The notes: generated by a model not told the origin, from the sequence alone. A stretch of 64,000 nucleotides of DNA from Sphingomonas sp. 35-24ZXX (GCF_000786215.1 NZ_JROG01000001.1:62001-126000); one strand, 5' to 3'; positions 43,724-53,805 are shown, numbered from the stretch's first letter. A program made the numbers and translations.

Positions 43724-44493
43724 TAACGGCGAGAGCCAGGATGATCGAAGTTCGGCTTAGGAGGTTAAGGGCCCCCTTGATCGAGAGATTTTTGATCACG
43801 GTGATAGGGTCCTTCGTTAGTCGATGCCTTAGGCGCTGCGGATAGCACAAATTTGGTTACGACTTAGTTAAGCGAGGGCTAGCAAGCCAGTGCCGTCTTT
43901 ACTGTTTAACTAAGATTGAACTTCCATTTCCTTGATTTCGCTGTCTGGGTCTTGTTTGTTTTTACCGCTAAAAATTGTGATTCAAATTATATTCGCTAAA
44001 TAAATATTGCTTTAAGTTTCCGGGCCTATAAAATGATTCATGTTTTTACCGGATGGCCGAGTTGCAATATAGTTATTGCAATCATAATTAAAATCGCCCG
44101 GCTCGACCGGTTCTTTAGCGGCAATAAATATTACGATAATCGGCAGCTTGTGCTAGTAGTATGAATTAATGTTGGCCAAGATGAACGAATAAGCCTGGAT
44201 CGACGCCAAGCCGCCTATCAGCTTCCGGCAAAAGCATAGGTTCACTTCTCCGAACGGGAACGACCGCTCTTGGGTCGGCAGCAGACAGGTGGCAACTCGG
44301 GCCGCGAATGGCGGCTTTGCCCGGCTTCTGGAAAATTCCTGCCGTTCCGGAATCGACCCCTTAGCAGCCATCTGCCGCTCACTTCGTTCCATGACCTTAC
44401 CCCATGCGCTTCGCCTGACCGACATCCCGAATCGCCGAATGTAAAAAGAGTTTGACATTTCGGGCGAAATGTCAAAAGGTCTGAACATTCATC
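43724..44493. other. AT-rich non-coding region
   Basis: About 770 bases with low GC around 43850-44170 compared with flanks, and no supported gene. It begins at the truncation point of the chemoreceptor fragment. The part near 44260-44400 (TTGGGTCGGCAGCAGACAGG...) resembles the decayed intergenic sequence near 46920. Confidence 0.45.
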
Positions 44494-44910
44494 ATGGTCG
44501 AGGAATTGCAGAACGTGTCATACGAAATGAGAAGCCGACTGCTGTATGCCATGGGCATTGGGGTGGCTGCTGTTGCTGGCATATTGATCGGCAAGGCAGT
44601 GCCGACCGGCACGGGCGTCGACAATCCGGCTTTGGCTTTGTCAGCTGCGCTCGGCCTCTGGGGGCTTCTTCTTGCCACGACTTGGCTGTGGTGGCGGCGC
44701 ATTGATGATGTTCAGCGGCAGGGTCAGCTCGTTAGCTGGTGGTGGGGCGGACTGTCCGGCGCTCTTGTCACTGTGGCCTATCTGCTTGCCACCTTCGGTC
44801 GCCACGACGAACTTAGCCTCGGCGCATCTTACGTGTTTTTTGGGCAGTTCGCTGGTTACGCGATTGCTTGGCTGATCTGGCGCTATCGTGGCCGAGGCGA
44901 GGCAGAGTGA
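44494..44910 (+). CDS. small integral membrane protein
   Basis: 138 residues with four predicted membrane helices (around 18-36, 45-66, 80-100, 108-128). Function not recognised. It overlaps an XRE regulator by GTGA, a common pairing of a membrane protein and a small Cro-like repressor. Confidence 0.75.
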   Translation: MVEELQNVSYEMRSRLLYAMGIGVAAVAGILIGKAVPTGTGVDNPALALSAALGLWGLLLATTWLWWRRIDDVQRQGQLVSWWWGGLSGALVTVAYLLATFGRHDELSLGASYVFFGQFAGYAIAWLIWRYRGRGEAE

Positions 44911-45107
44911 AGAACTGCCTGCGAGACTTTCGCAAGGGACGCGGACTTCGGCAAGCCGAGCTAGCCGACGCGCTCGAAATATCACGCCAGACGATCATCG
45001 CGATTGAAGCCGACAAATACGATCCGTCACTCCCGATGGCGTATCGGCTTGCAGCTTTTTTTGGCGTGCCCGTCGAAGCGATCTTCTTCAATCCGTGGCG
45101 CGATTGA
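44907..45107 (+). CDS. XRE-family HTH regulator
   Basis: 66-residue Cro/C1-type HTH protein: [52 protein letters not shown] 44907 overlaps the upstream stop. Similar small regulators (YozG/HrtR-like) control a linked membrane-protein gene. Confidence 0.87.
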   Translation: MKNCLRDFRKGRGLRQAELADALEISRQTIIAIEADKYDPSLPMAYRLAAFFGVPVEAIFFNPWRD

Positions 45108-45186
45108 CGCCATCCCCTCAACCCCGGGCGGGGCCATTCCCGCCTCTGTGACGGCAGGCGCGTTGCAGTAAGCGGAGGCTCGTCGA

Positions 45187-45957
45187 ATGCTTAAGTCTGA
45201 CATCAAGTCGATCTACAGCTGGGCTTGGGCGTTCGCCTTGGCCTGCCCCGTCCTGTTTTCGATCCCAGTCCTGGTCGAGTTCGCGCAGCACGTCGTTGAG
45301 ATGCAGGGAGGGATGTATACCAGTCCTAAGGGGGCCGCTGCGTTCGCAGCCGATCCACTCCGAACGCAATTCGGGTTTGCCAAGGTAGTTGCTCTTTTGC
45401 TCCCGGGATACTGGCTCACTCGCTTTGTGCTTTTCGGAGATGATGCTGCGGCCGCACGTCGGATCGAATGGCCCGCAGCCGGCCTGTGGTCCGTGATCTT
45501 TGCGCTCGGAGCGGGGCAAGCATATTGGGGCCTGTTTGGCTCACCGTGGAGCCAGCTGCTTGGCATTGCCGACGAGATCGTCGCTGGGGCAATTAACGCA
45601 TCACTCAGTTTGGCCGGCGGTGTCTTGGGGATCTATCTCATGGCGTGGGGAGTGGCCTGGGCAGTTGGCAACGCCGCAATCGGTCCCCTCCAGTCGATCC
45701 GTATCATGCATGGTTCATTTTGGCGCACCGTCGTCTTGATAATCGCGGGCACACTCCCGCTGATGGCCGTGCACTATGCACTCGGCTACGCCGCCATCCA
45801 TTTCGGCGGTGCAGCTTTCGATTGGGCGCTGATGGCCGTAGATTCAGTTGTGACCGGCTTCTTGGCGCTGACAGTCGCTGGGAGTTCAGTCGCTGCGGTC
45901 CGACATGCGGCCGAAAAATCTGATTCGTCGCTCCTGCCGGGGAAGCGCGACGGATAG
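45187..45957 (+). CDS. integral membrane protein of unknown function
   Basis: 256 residues with about six hydrophobic segments (12-36, 64-82, 97-118, 133-160, 175-200, 210-235). No transporter or enzyme motif recognised. It starts 79 bases after the XRE gene and might belong to the same unit. Confidence 0.7.
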   Translation: MLKSDIKSIYSWAWAFALACPVLFSIPVLVEFAQHVVEMQGGMYTSPKGAAAFAADPLRTQFGFAKVVALLLPGYWLTRFVLFGDDAAAARRIEWPAAGLWSVIFALGAGQAYWGLFGSPWSQLLGIADEIVAGAINASLSLAGGVLGIYLMAWGVAWAVGNAAIGPLQSIRIMHGSFWRTVVLIIAGTLPLMAVHYALGYAAIHFGGAAFDWALMAVDSVVTGFLALTVAGSSVAAVRHAAEKSDSSLLPGKRDG

Positions 45958-46245
45958 AATCCACCCTTCCGCTCTGCGCCCATCTTCGGCAATAACCGGG
46001 ACCAATCCGCAGGCCCAAAAGCGGTATGCCGGTTTTGCCCCGCTTGTGACAAATTTCCTCCCAGTCAGCAATCGAGCCCAAGTCCGGCAATAGGACCAAA
46101 CGCTGGGCTCGCCGGACGCGGACGTTCAGACGGTAGAATTTCGCGTCGACTTTGCGCCTTGATGCCGCACATAATCATTGAAGTCTTCAGCCGAAGATCC
46201 TGAACATGCGTTGACCACGGCTGAGCTGGATGAGGATGAGATGAT

Positions 46246-46740
46246 CTAGTCGCTCTTCCCGGTGATCAGACGGAACACACGCTTCCAGAAACGGGCTTCC
46301 ATGAGGAGGAGCTTTACCACTAGCGGCGGAATACCCTGATTTACGAGTTCTTCTTCATGAGGCTCAGATCCATAAAGATAGCGCATCAGCGCAACGAACG
46401 CGACAAGTTCGATTGCGATAATAAGCGGCAATGCCGTCCAGCGCAGCCAACTCAGGAAGGGCAACACCTGCCCCGTCCCCTCTGGCATCAGCCACGCGGC
46501 ATAACTCAAAGCAGCAGCGCCAAGCGCTAAAGACCGGAAGACTGCTGCTTTAAGCGTGGCACGCGAGCGGAGATAAAGAAAATACAGGATTGGGAGCAGC
46601 AAGGCGCAGTCAATCAGATAGACGCGCTCCAAGGTCAGAGGATCAGCGAGGGCTTCGGGCGTCAGCGACAATTGCCAGGCGGCGATCAGGCAGGGAACGA
46701 GCAGCCAATAAAACCAATAGCCTCGAACGATCGTCGACAT
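46246..46740 (-). CDS. integral membrane protein of unknown function
   Basis: 164 residues with about four membrane helices (YWFYWLLVPCLIAAWQL, VYLIDCALLLPILYFLYL, SLALGAAALSYAAWL, LPLIIAIELVAFVALMRYLY). ATG 46740 follows AGGAG by 8 bases. No family recognised. Confidence 0.7.
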   Translation of the reverse strand: MSTIVRGYWFYWLLVPCLIAAWQLSLTPEALADPLTLERVYLIDCALLLPILYFLYLRSRATLKAAVFRSLALGAAALSYAAWLMPEGTGQVLPFLSWLRWTALPLIIAIELVAFVALMRYLYGSEPHEEELVNQGIPPLVVKLLLMEARFWKRVFRLITGKSD

Positions 46741-46947
46741 TGCCCGTCTCCTCGTGACCTCGATATCTAACATAAACGTCAAGTGCTTGGTTCGTCAAAA
46801 GCGGACATTCGCAAAACCACCCAGCTTCGGTCATGAGCACGTTCATTGCGCGATCCCAAAAACGGAATGGCTGCTTGTGGCGCAACATGACACTTAACTC
46901 GCCGTCCGAGAGTGGCCGGCTCTTGGGTCGACTGCAGCCGAACGGGA

Positions 46948-46978
46948 ATGCCGCATCGTGGGACAAAGCCGCCGTTCC
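46948..46978 (+). repeat. dispersed intergenic repeat, copy 2
   Basis: ATGCCGCATCGTGGGACAAA then GCCGCCGTTCC. It shares the GCNGCAT-GGGAC core with the copies at 42797 and 61427, and the preceding CTTGGGTCG with sequence near 44270. Confidence 0.5.
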
Positions 46979-47030
46979 TTTCGCGTCGCTAAATGGCGGC
47001 TTTTGACCAAAAGCCGACAATCGCGTCTTG

Positions 47031-47100
47031 CCTGCGCGATCGCGCGCTGTTCATTCTCGAGATGGATTGCAAGCTTCGCGACAGTGGCCAGGTCCTGCTG
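47031..47100 (+). pseudogene. remnant of a tyrosine recombinase gene
   Basis: Translates to CLRDRALFILEMDCKLRDSG, closely matching RLRDRALFDLAIDSKLRGCD of the integrase at 42127-42759, also at the DNA level. Nothing of the gene survives downstream. Confidence 0.6.
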
Positions 47101-47251
47101 GAGAATTGTACCAGAGGAAGCAATTCAAGGAATCCAATGATGCGCCTTGGCAATGCAGCCGAAAACCCGCCGCCAGGTTCGGTTGGACTGGTTCAAGCCG
47201 CCAAATCCTGCTTCCCGCTTGGTATGAACACCGCTACGAATACCTAGCGCG

Positions 47252-48094
47252 TTACAACTGCGGACAGCTCGCGGATAGTGACTGGTTGATGCCCTTTTTG
47301 ATGCCAAAAGTGCAGGCCGGGCCGGGCCTACGGCGGCTGCTCGCAGCGAGTGTATTTTCTGCAAGATCTGCCTGGATTGCAGTGCCAATGAGCAGTAGCG
47401 CGGGTCCATCGCCCAACGCAGCGCGCGCAACCAATGGCAGCAGATCGAGCCGGGTATGGAACTGGCGCTCTTCTGGCAGGCTGGCGGATTCGACCAGCGC
47501 AACAGGGGTATCGCCCGCCAGTCCGGCTGCGATCAACTGGCCTGAAACTTCGCTCGCAGCCGCCTTGCCCATATACACTGCAAGCGTCGCCTCCGGATCG
47601 GCCAGCTTTGCCCAATCCAGGTCCAGTTCCTGCCCAGCCCGGACGTGCGCGGTCACGAAGGTCAGCTTGCGTGCCAGGCCGCGCAGCGTGAGTGATGCCC
47701 CGAGGCTGGCCGCTGCCGCACTGGCCGCGGTTATACCGGGACAGATACGCACCGGCACACCTGCCGCCCGGCAAGCGCTCAATTCCTCGGTCGCGCGGCC
47801 GAAGATCGCAGGATCACCGCCCTTGAGGCGCACCACCCGCTCGCCAGCCATCGCGGCATCGACGATCATCTGGTCGATGGTCCGCTGGTCCCTGGAATGC
47901 CTGCCTGATCGTTTGCCGACATGCACCAGCCGCGCGCCCGAAGAGGCAAGTTCGAGCACGCCCAGCCCCACCAGCGCATCGTGAAACACGATCGTTGCCA
48001 TGCCGATCAACCGTTCTGCCCTGCGAGTGAGCAATTCGGGATCGCCCGGGCCAGCACCGACCAGCCACACCATGCCTGATGGAAAGTCGTTCAT
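47252..48094 (-). CDS. cobA: uroporphyrinogen-III C-methyltransferase
   Basis: 280-residue SAM-dependent methyltransferase making precorrin-2 for siroheme, the cofactor of nitrite reductase. It has VWLVGAGPGDPELLT, VRLKGGDPAIFGR and PGITAASAAAAS. ATG 48094 overlaps the nasA stop (ATGA). No CysG-type dehydrogenase/chelatase domain is present. The last ~25 residues (RRPGPACTFGIKKG...) do not look like the family and border a rearranged region, so the 3' end may have been altered. Confidence 0.9.
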   Translation of the reverse strand: MNDFPSGMVWLVGAGPGDPELLTRRAERLIGMATIVFHDALVGLGVLELASSGARLVHVGKRSGRHSRDQRTIDQMIVDAAMAGERVVRLKGGDPAIFGRATEELSACRAAGVPVRICPGITAASAAAASLGASLTLRGLARKLTFVTAHVRAGQELDLDWAKLADPEATLAVYMGKAAASEVSGQLIAAGLAGDTPVALVESASLPEERQFHTRLDLLPLVARAALGDGPALLLIGTAIQADLAENTLAASSRRRPGPACTFGIKKGINQSLSASCPQL

Positions 48095-50601
48095 TCTGCA
48101 GCCTCCCTGCATGTGTCGGTCCAGTTGCGCAGCATTCTAGCGAGGACGGGGCGGCATGATCCGCAATTCGTACCCGCACCACAGGCCTGGCCAATTTCGG
48201 CCACGCTGTCTGCGCCCTGTGCAACCAGGGCTGCGATCTGGTTTTCGCCGATACCATGGCAGACGCAGACCACAGGGCCGCGATCAGGCGCGGGCATGCT
48301 GGGCCGGGCGGCAAGCAGTTCAGGCAACGCCGCACCACGCGCGCCAAGCTGGCCGGAAATCCACTCGCGCGGGGGCAATTGTCCCTTGCGGGTCACGAAC
48401 AGCGCCGCCTTAAGCATCCCTTCCGCATCAAGCACCGCCAGCCGCCGCATACCGCGCGCCGTGTCAACAGCTTCCACCTGTTCGCCTGTCGGCAGCAGCG
48501 CGTCTGCGTCCACCGCACCTTGGCCCGCCATCTCATAAAGCCAGCCCGGGGCGACAGCCGAGCGGCTCCACCACACAAGGCCCTGCGGAACAATGGCATC
48601 GCTGCGCAGCAGAAAGCCGCGCCAATCGCTCTCAACCGGCTCGATACGGCACGCATTGTTCTTGAAACCCGGTTGGCCGGAAACGGGATCGACCGACTGG
48701 TCGGGAAGCAGATTGCCACGCCCGCCGCTTGCCATGGCGTCGCTCCAGTGCATGGGCACAAACACCTGCCCCCGGCTTTGCGCCTCGCTCACATGGACCC
48801 GGAAGAGAGATGCACCTGATGCTGTCACCACCCTGGCCAAGGCGCCCTCTTTCAGTCCGGAGTCTGCGGCATCGCCGGGGTGAACCTCCAGCAATGGCTC
48901 GCGCCGATGCTGTGACAAGGTGGGCGAAAGGCCAGTGCGCGTCATCGTGTGCCATTGGTCGCGGTAACGCCCGGTGTTGAGCCGCAGCGGGAAGTCGGGA
49001 TCGCCAGGCCGGCGGCGCACATCGACCGGCACCTGCTGCATCTTGCGGCCCGCCATGGGATGGTGCCCGCCCCAGAGAAACGGTTCCATCACTGCATATT
49101 CGGCGTCCGAAACGCCTGCCTTGCCGGTGAGGTCCAGCACCTTGCCATGCTTGACTGAAAGCGCCGTCATGGCAGCATATTCCCGGAAGACCGCTGCCGC
49201 ACTGGCCCAGCCAAATCCGGCAAAGCCCATCTGCTGCGCAACATCGGCCATGATGGCCCAATCCGCCCGTGCCTCACCCGGCGCAGCAAAGAGCGCCCGC
49301 TGGCGGCTGATCCGGCGCTCTGAATTGGTAACCGTCCCGTCCTTTTCCCCCCAGGCCAGCGCGGGCAGGCGAATATGTGCAAATGCGGCAGTATCGGTGT
49401 GTGCAAGCACATCCGAGACGACCAGGGTTTCGCATCGTGCCAGCGCTTGGCGCACAAAACCTGCATCGGGCATCGATACAGCCGGATTGGTCGCCATGAC
49501 CCAGAGGAATTTCACCCGGCCATCATGCACCGCGCGGAACAGGTCCACCGCTTTCAGGCCCGGCCCTTCGCACAGGCGCTGCGCTTGCCAGAAGGCGGCG
49601 ACATCGGCACGTTCTGCGTCGGAGAAACCGAGATGGCAGGCCAGCATATTGGCCAGACCGCCGACTTCACGCCCACCCATCGCATTGGGCTGACCGGTCA
49701 TGGAAAATGGCCCCATGCCAGGCGCATTGATGCGACCCGTCGCAAGGTGCAGATTGATGATCGCATTGCCCTTGTCGGTCCCCGCTACCGACTGGTTGGC
49801 CCCCATCGAAAACACGGTGACCATCTTTGGGTGCGATGCGACAAGATCGGCAAGCTGGCTGAAGGTATCCGCATCGATGCCATGATCGGCGTCCGTCAGT
49901 TCGCACTCTGCCAGCCCGCGCCGCGCCATTTCCACGCCCAGCGCGTTGAACAGCGCAACGTCGCCGTCAGGAAGGACGGGGACGTGAAGGTCAGCCTGTT
50001 CGGCTGTCTCGGTCCGGCGCGGGTCGATGACCACGATTTTCGTGCCGCGCCTGTCGCGTGCCGCCTCGATGCGCTGCCAGATCACCGGATGGCACCAGGC
50101 GGTATTCGATCCCACCAGCAAGATGAGGTCCGCCGCGTCCAGATCGTCATAGGTGACCGGAACGACATCCTCGCCAAACGCGCGGTTATGGGCGGCAACC
50201 GCGCTCGCCATGCACAGGCGGCTGTTGGTGTCGATATTGCCGCTGCCGACAAAGCCTTTCATCAGCTTGTTGGCGACATAATAATCCTCGGTCAGCAATT
50301 GCCCCGAGACGTAGAATGCCACGCTGTCCGGTCCATGCTCAGCGATACACTCGCGCATCTTGCCAGCCACCAGATCGAGCGCTTCGTCCCAGCCTGCGCG
50401 CCGGTTGCCAACTATGGGATACAGCAGCCGTCCTTCCAGCCCCACCGTTTCGCCAAGATGCGTCCCTTTGGAACAGAGCTTGCCGAAATTGGCAGGATGG
50501 TCTTTGTCGCCCTTGATGTTGACCGAGCGCTCGCCGACAATCTCGGCGCTGATGCCGCAGCCGACGCCACAATAGGCGCAGGTGGTGCGAACCTGGCTCA
50601 A
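48091..50601 (-). CDS. nasA: assimilatory nitrate reductase, catalytic subunit
   Basis: 836-residue molybdopterin enzyme reducing nitrate to nitrite in the cytoplasm. The N-terminal 4Fe-4S site is CAYCGVGC...GKLCSKG; molybdopterin motifs include GSNTAWCHPVIWQRIE and GPFSMTGQPNAMGGREVGG; the C-terminal BFD-like [2Fe-2S] domain shows VCVCHGIGENQI and GTNCGSCRPVL. The start is a TTG at 50601 overlapping the nirD TGA (TTGA), with AGAAGG upstream. It is part of the nirB-nirD-nasA-cobA operon. Confidence 0.95.
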   Translation of the reverse strand: MSQVRTTCAYCGVGCGISAEIVGERSVNIKGDKDHPANFGKLCSKGTHLGETVGLEGRLLYPIVGNRRAGWDEALDLVAGKMRECIAEHGPDSVAFYVSGQLLTEDYYVANKLMKGFVGSGNIDTNSRLCMASAVAAHNRAFGEDVVPVTYDDLDAADLILLVGSNTAWCHPVIWQRIEAARDRRGTKIVVIDPRRTETAEQADLHVPVLPDGDVALFNALGVEMARRGLAECELTDADHGIDADTFSQLADLVASHPKMVTVFSMGANQSVAGTDKGNAIINLHLATGRINAPGMGPFSMTGQPNAMGGREVGGLANMLACHLGFSDAERADVAAFWQAQRLCEGPGLKAVDLFRAVHDGRVKFLWVMATNPAVSMPDAGFVRQALARCETLVVSDVLAHTDTAAFAHIRLPALAWGEKDGTVTNSERRISRQRALFAAPGEARADWAIMADVAQQMGFAGFGWASAAAVFREYAAMTALSVKHGKVLDLTGKAGVSDAEYAVMEPFLWGGHHPMAGRKMQQVPVDVRRRPGDPDFPLRLNTGRYRDQWHTMTRTGLSPTLSQHRREPLLEVHPGDAADSGLKEGALARVVTASGASLFRVHVSEAQSRGQVFVPMHWSDAMASGGRGNLLPDQSVDPVSGQPGFKNNACRIEPVESDWRGFLLRSDAIVPQGLVWWSRSAVAPGWLYEMAGQGAVDADALLPTGEQVEAVDTARGMRRLAVLDAEGMLKAALFVTRKGQLPPREWISGQLGARGAALPELLAARPSMPAPDRGPVVCVCHGIGENQIAALVAQGADSVAEIGQACGAGTNCGSCRPVLARMLRNWTDTCREAAE

Positions 50602-50939
50602 GCCGCCTTCTGCCCAACCACGGCAGAGCGCAGCAGATACATGCGCCCTGCATCAACCCGCATCGGGATGCTGGGCACGCACCCCTTGTCCTCGCCCAGA
50701 GCCTCGCCAGTTTGCAGCGATATGTTCCAGCTATGCAGCGGGCAGGTGACGACATTTCCGTGGATGATGCCTTGGGACAATGGTCCCTGCTTGTGCGGGC
50801 ACTTGTTCACCAGCGCGTAGAACTCGTTGTTCTGCGTCCGGAAAACCGCGATTTCATCGGCACCGCGTACCGGCAGGGTGCGCGCTGTGCCGGGGGCAAT
50901 TTGCTCCACCTTGCCAATATCAAGCCATTCCCCGATCAT
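50598..50939 (-). CDS. nirD: nitrite reductase small subunit (Rieske-type)
   Basis: 113-residue NirD. The Rieske-like fold keeps CPHKQGPLSQG and CPLHSWNISL, so Cys-x-His and Cys-x2-His ligands are all present. ATG 50939 overlaps the nirB stop (ATGA). It works with NirB to reduce nitrite to ammonium. Confidence 0.93.
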   Translation of the reverse strand: MIGEWLDIGKVEQIAPGTARTLPVRGADEIAVFRTQNNEFYALVNKCPHKQGPLSQGIIHGNVVTCPLHSWNISLQTGEALGEDKGCVPSIPMRVDAGRMYLLRSAVVGQKAA

Positions 50940-53449
50940 CGCACGGTCTCCATCGCTTGCGGCTCCATCGTCAGCGGCCGCACTTCGGCAAGGTGCTGGT
51001 GCAGTTCTGCATATTTTCCTCCCGCGCGTTCGGCCCATGGATCGTCCTGGCAGTAGGTCTGCGAATGGTGGAACCGGGCGGCGAGACGCTGGACGCTGCC
51101 GGGGTCATCGAACAGGCCCGCCTTCACATGGTCCAGTCCTACCCGCTCGATCCAGGGAGCGGTGCGCTCCAGATAGTGCGCCTGTTCGCGGTAGAGCTGG
51201 ATAAAGGCGGCACAGACGTCCATCGCCTCCTGCTCGGTCGCCACCTTGCACAGCAAATCGGTAGCACGAACCTTGATTCCACCATTGCCGCCGACATGCA
51301 GCTCATAGCCACTTTCTACGCAGACGATTCCGAAATCCTTGATCGTGGCTTCGGCGCAATTTCTGGGGCAGCCAGAGACGGCAATCTTGAACTTGTGCGG
51401 CATCCATGACCCCCAGGTCATGCGCTCGATCTTGACGCCCAGTCCGGTCGAATCCTGGGTGCCAAAGCGGCACCATTCGCTGCCGACACAGGTCTTTACC
51501 GTGCGCAGCGATTTGCCATAAGCGTGGCCGGAAACCATTCCTGCGGCATTCAGATCCGCCCATACGGCAGGCAGATCCTCTTTCTTGATCCCAAAAATGT
51601 CGAGCCTTTGCCCTCCCGTGACCTTGACCATCGGGGCGTTGTACTTTTCGACGACATCGGCAATGGCGCGCAGCTCGCGCGGGTTGGTAAGGCCACCCCA
51701 CATGCGCGGGACGACAGAATAGGTGCCGTCCTTCTGAATGTTGGCGTGCAGGCGCTCATTGACGAAACGGCTCTTCTGGTCATCCTCATATTCGCCGGGC
51801 CATGCGCAGAGCAGATAGTAATTGAGCGCCGGTCGGCACGAGGAGCAGCCGTCGGGCGTGGTCCAATGCAATTCCTGCATAACATTGGGGATGGCGCGCA
51901 AGTTCTTTTCAAGGATCAGGCGGCGCACGTCATCATGGGTGAAGCTGGTGCATTTGCACAACGTCTTGGGGCCTGATTGAACCTCACCCCCCAAAGTCAG
52001 CGTCAACAGACTTTCCACGAGGCCAGTGCAACTTCCGCAACTGGCCGATGCCTTGCAACCGCTGCGCACGGCATCAAGGCTGCATGCTCCCGCAGCAATG
52101 GTCTCGATCACTCTGGCTTTGGTAACGCCGTTGCAGCCGCAAATTTCCGCATCGTCGGAAAGCGCTGCAACGGCGGCATTAGGGTCCAGCAGGGCACCTC
52201 CGCTGGCAAAGGCCTGACCGAAAATCAGCGCCTCCCGGATGCCGGAAATATCCGCGCCTTTTTTAAGCAGGTCGAAATACCAGTTTCCGTCCGCCGTATC
52301 GCCATAGAGGACCGCGCCGATCAGCCGGTTGTCCTTCACAACCACGCGCTTGTACACCCCGCGCGCCGCGTCGCGCATCACGATGTCCTCTGCGCCTTCG
52401 CCACCCGAAAAGTCTCCGGCAGAAAACAGGTCGATGCCGGAAACCTTGAGCTTGGTCGAGGTGACCGACCCCTCATAGCCTGAAGGCTTTTCGCAGGCCG
52501 CATCGGCAAGTGCGCGGCACATTTCCCAAAGCGGGGCGACAAGGCCATAACAGGCTCCGCGATGTTGCACGCATTCGCCCACGGCCATGACGGCCGGGTC
52601 GCTTGTGACCATATGGTCGTTGACTATGATCCCGCGATCAACCTCAAGTCCGGCCGCCTTGGCCAAGCCGCTTGCCGGGCGGATGCCCACCGCCATCACG
52701 ACGATATCGGCTGCAAATTCGCGCCCATCCTTCAGCCTGACACCCGCAACATGGCCATCATGGCTGAATATTTCCGCCGTATCGCCGCCGGTGACGATCA
52801 TCTGGCCGCGCCTTTCCAGTTCGGTCTTGAGCAAATAGCCCGCCGCCTCATCCAGCTGCCGCTCCATCAGTGTCGGCATAAGATGAACGACGGTGACCTT
52901 CATGCCGCGCAGCGAAAGGCCATGGGCCGCTTCAAGCCCAAGCAGGCCGCCGCCGATCACCACCGCACATCCGCCCCGGTCGGCCGCCGCCAGCATCTTG
53001 CTGACATCGTCCAGGTCACGGAACGTTACCACACCCGGCAGGTTGTGGCCTGGCACCGGGAGGATGAAAGGGTCAGAACCGGTGGCGATCAGCAGGCGAT
53101 CATAAGGTTCGACGCGGCCCGATTGCGAAACCACGGTATGGCTGGCGCGATCAATCGCGACCACCGGGTCGCCGGACACAAGCTTGATCGCATTGTCGGC
53201 ATACCAGCCTGCGCCATTGATGATGATGTCCTCATACGCCTTTTCGCCGGCCAGCACCGGCGACAGCATGATGCGATTGTAATTCACGCGCGGTTCCGCG
53301 CCAAAGATCGTCACATCAAAGCGCGCAGGATCGCGGGCCAGCATTTCCTCGACCGCGCGGCACCCGGCCATGCCGTTGCCGATCACCACCAGCCGCTCTT
53401 TTGCGGTCGCAGTGCGGTCCTTTTCCATCAGGGTTGAAGGCGCGTTCAC
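50936..53449 (-). CDS. nirB: NAD(P)H-dependent nitrite reductase large subunit
   Basis: 837-residue assimilatory nitrite reductase. FAD/NAD domain first (VVIGNGMAGCRAVEEML, VVIGGGLLGLEAAHGL), then BFD-like [2Fe-2S] (CGCNGVTKARVIE, CKASASCGSCTGLV), then the sulfite/nitrite reductase domain with siroheme-[4Fe-4S] cysteines (TCVGSEWCRFG, SGCPRNCAEA). The GTG start at 53449 follows GAGGAAG. Expression depends on the leader RNA at 53482-53585. Confidence 0.95.
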   Translation of the reverse strand: MNAPSTLMEKDRTATAKERLVVIGNGMAGCRAVEEMLARDPARFDVTIFGAEPRVNYNRIMLSPVLAGEKAYEDIIINGAGWYADNAIKLVSGDPVVAIDRASHTVVSQSGRVEPYDRLLIATGSDPFILPVPGHNLPGVVTFRDLDDVSKMLAAADRGGCAVVIGGGLLGLEAAHGLSLRGMKVTVVHLMPTLMERQLDEAAGYLLKTELERRGQMIVTGGDTAEIFSHDGHVAGVRLKDGREFAADIVVMAVGIRPASGLAKAAGLEVDRGIIVNDHMVTSDPAVMAVGECVQHRGACYGLVAPLWEMCRALADAACEKPSGYEGSVTSTKLKVSGIDLFSAGDFSGGEGAEDIVMRDAARGVYKRVVVKDNRLIGAVLYGDTADGNWYFDLLKKGADISGIREALIFGQAFASGGALLDPNAAVAALSDDAEICGCNGVTKARVIETIAAGACSLDAVRSGCKASASCGSCTGLVESLLTLTLGGEVQSGPKTLCKCTSFTHDDVRRLILEKNLRAIPNVMQELHWTTPDGCSSCRPALNYYLLCAWPGEYEDDQKSRFVNERLHANIQKDGTYSVVPRMWGGLTNPRELRAIADVVEKYNAPMVKVTGGQRLDIFGIKKEDLPAVWADLNAAGMVSGHAYGKSLRTVKTCVGSEWCRFGTQDSTGLGVKIERMTWGSWMPHKFKIAVSGCPRNCAEATIKDFGIVCVESGYELHVGGNGGIKVRATDLLCKVATEQEAMDVCAAFIQLYREQAHYLERTAPWIERVGLDHVKAGLFDDPGSVQRLAARFHHSQTYCQDDPWAERAGGKYAELHQHLAEVRPLTMEPQAMETVR

Positions 53450-53481
53450 TCAGGTCTTCCTCGGTCTAAAGCGCGAACACG

Positions 53482-53585
53482 AAAAAGCCGCCCGAACGCA
53501 TCCCGATAGGGAAGGTCTGGGCGGCGTCATTGCCACGCGATGTTGTTCTTTATGGTCCTGCGCGGATCCGCCCGGCATTGGGCGG
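53482..53585 (-). promoter_or_regulatory. ANTAR (NasT) antitermination leader of nirB
   Basis: In transcript order: hairpin P1 (53585-53568) CCGCCC-AATGCC-GGGCGG; hairpin P2 (53536-53521) GTGGC-AATGAC-GCCGC; intrinsic terminator (53525-53482) GCCGCCC...GGGCGGC followed by T5. Both hexaloops have A1 and G4, the ANTAR recognition pattern. The 3' arm of P2 is part of the 5' arm of the terminator, so the two exclude each other. NasT binding would hold P1-P2 and let RNA polymerase read into nirB. Confidence 0.85.
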
Positions 53586-53606
53586 CGCTGTAACCACGTG
53601 TGATAA

Positions 53607-53635
53607 GGCTAACCGATTCTGGCGCTGCACTGCAA
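53607..53635 (-). promoter_or_regulatory. predicted nirB promoter
   Basis: TTGCAG (53635-53630), 17-base spacer, TTAGCC (53612-53607). The same hexamer pair and spacing stand before the nrtA leader (59429-59401). Transcription would start near 53600, just before P1. Confidence 0.55.
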
Positions 53636-53656
53636 GTGTTTATTTTGCAGTGCAGC
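53624..53656. promoter_or_regulatory. inverted repeat overlapping the nirB -35
   Basis: Perfect 12-bp inverted repeat GCTGCACTGCAA / TTGCAGTGCAGC with a 9-base spacer. The word GCTGCACTGCA also occurs before nasT (61308-61298) and as GCTGCGATGCAAAA before nrtA (59448-59434). Probable activator site of the nitrogen regulon; the protein is unknown. Confidence 0.55.
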
Positions 53657-53805
53657 ACAGTGGCGACGGTCTTTGCAGAAGCACCTTCCGGCAGATCCGG
53701 CCTCGCTCATCGCATCATCCTTCAACACCGGGAAGACGCTGTCCTGCTGCAAGGACCGGGATGATCAATCAACCCCATGATAAGCCGGTATGCCGGGACA
53801 GACGA

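Larger units (their letters stand above)
46741..47251. other. intergenic region with decayed sequence
   Basis: About 510 bases holding the second copy of the dispersed repeat (46948-46978) and a remnant of an integrase gene (47031-47100). No intact gene. Confidence 0.5.

Noticed and set aside
49375-50820. Plus-strand open frame of 481 codons opposite nasA and nirD
   Set aside because: Antisense shadow of well-supported genes with all metal-binding motifs on the minus strand.
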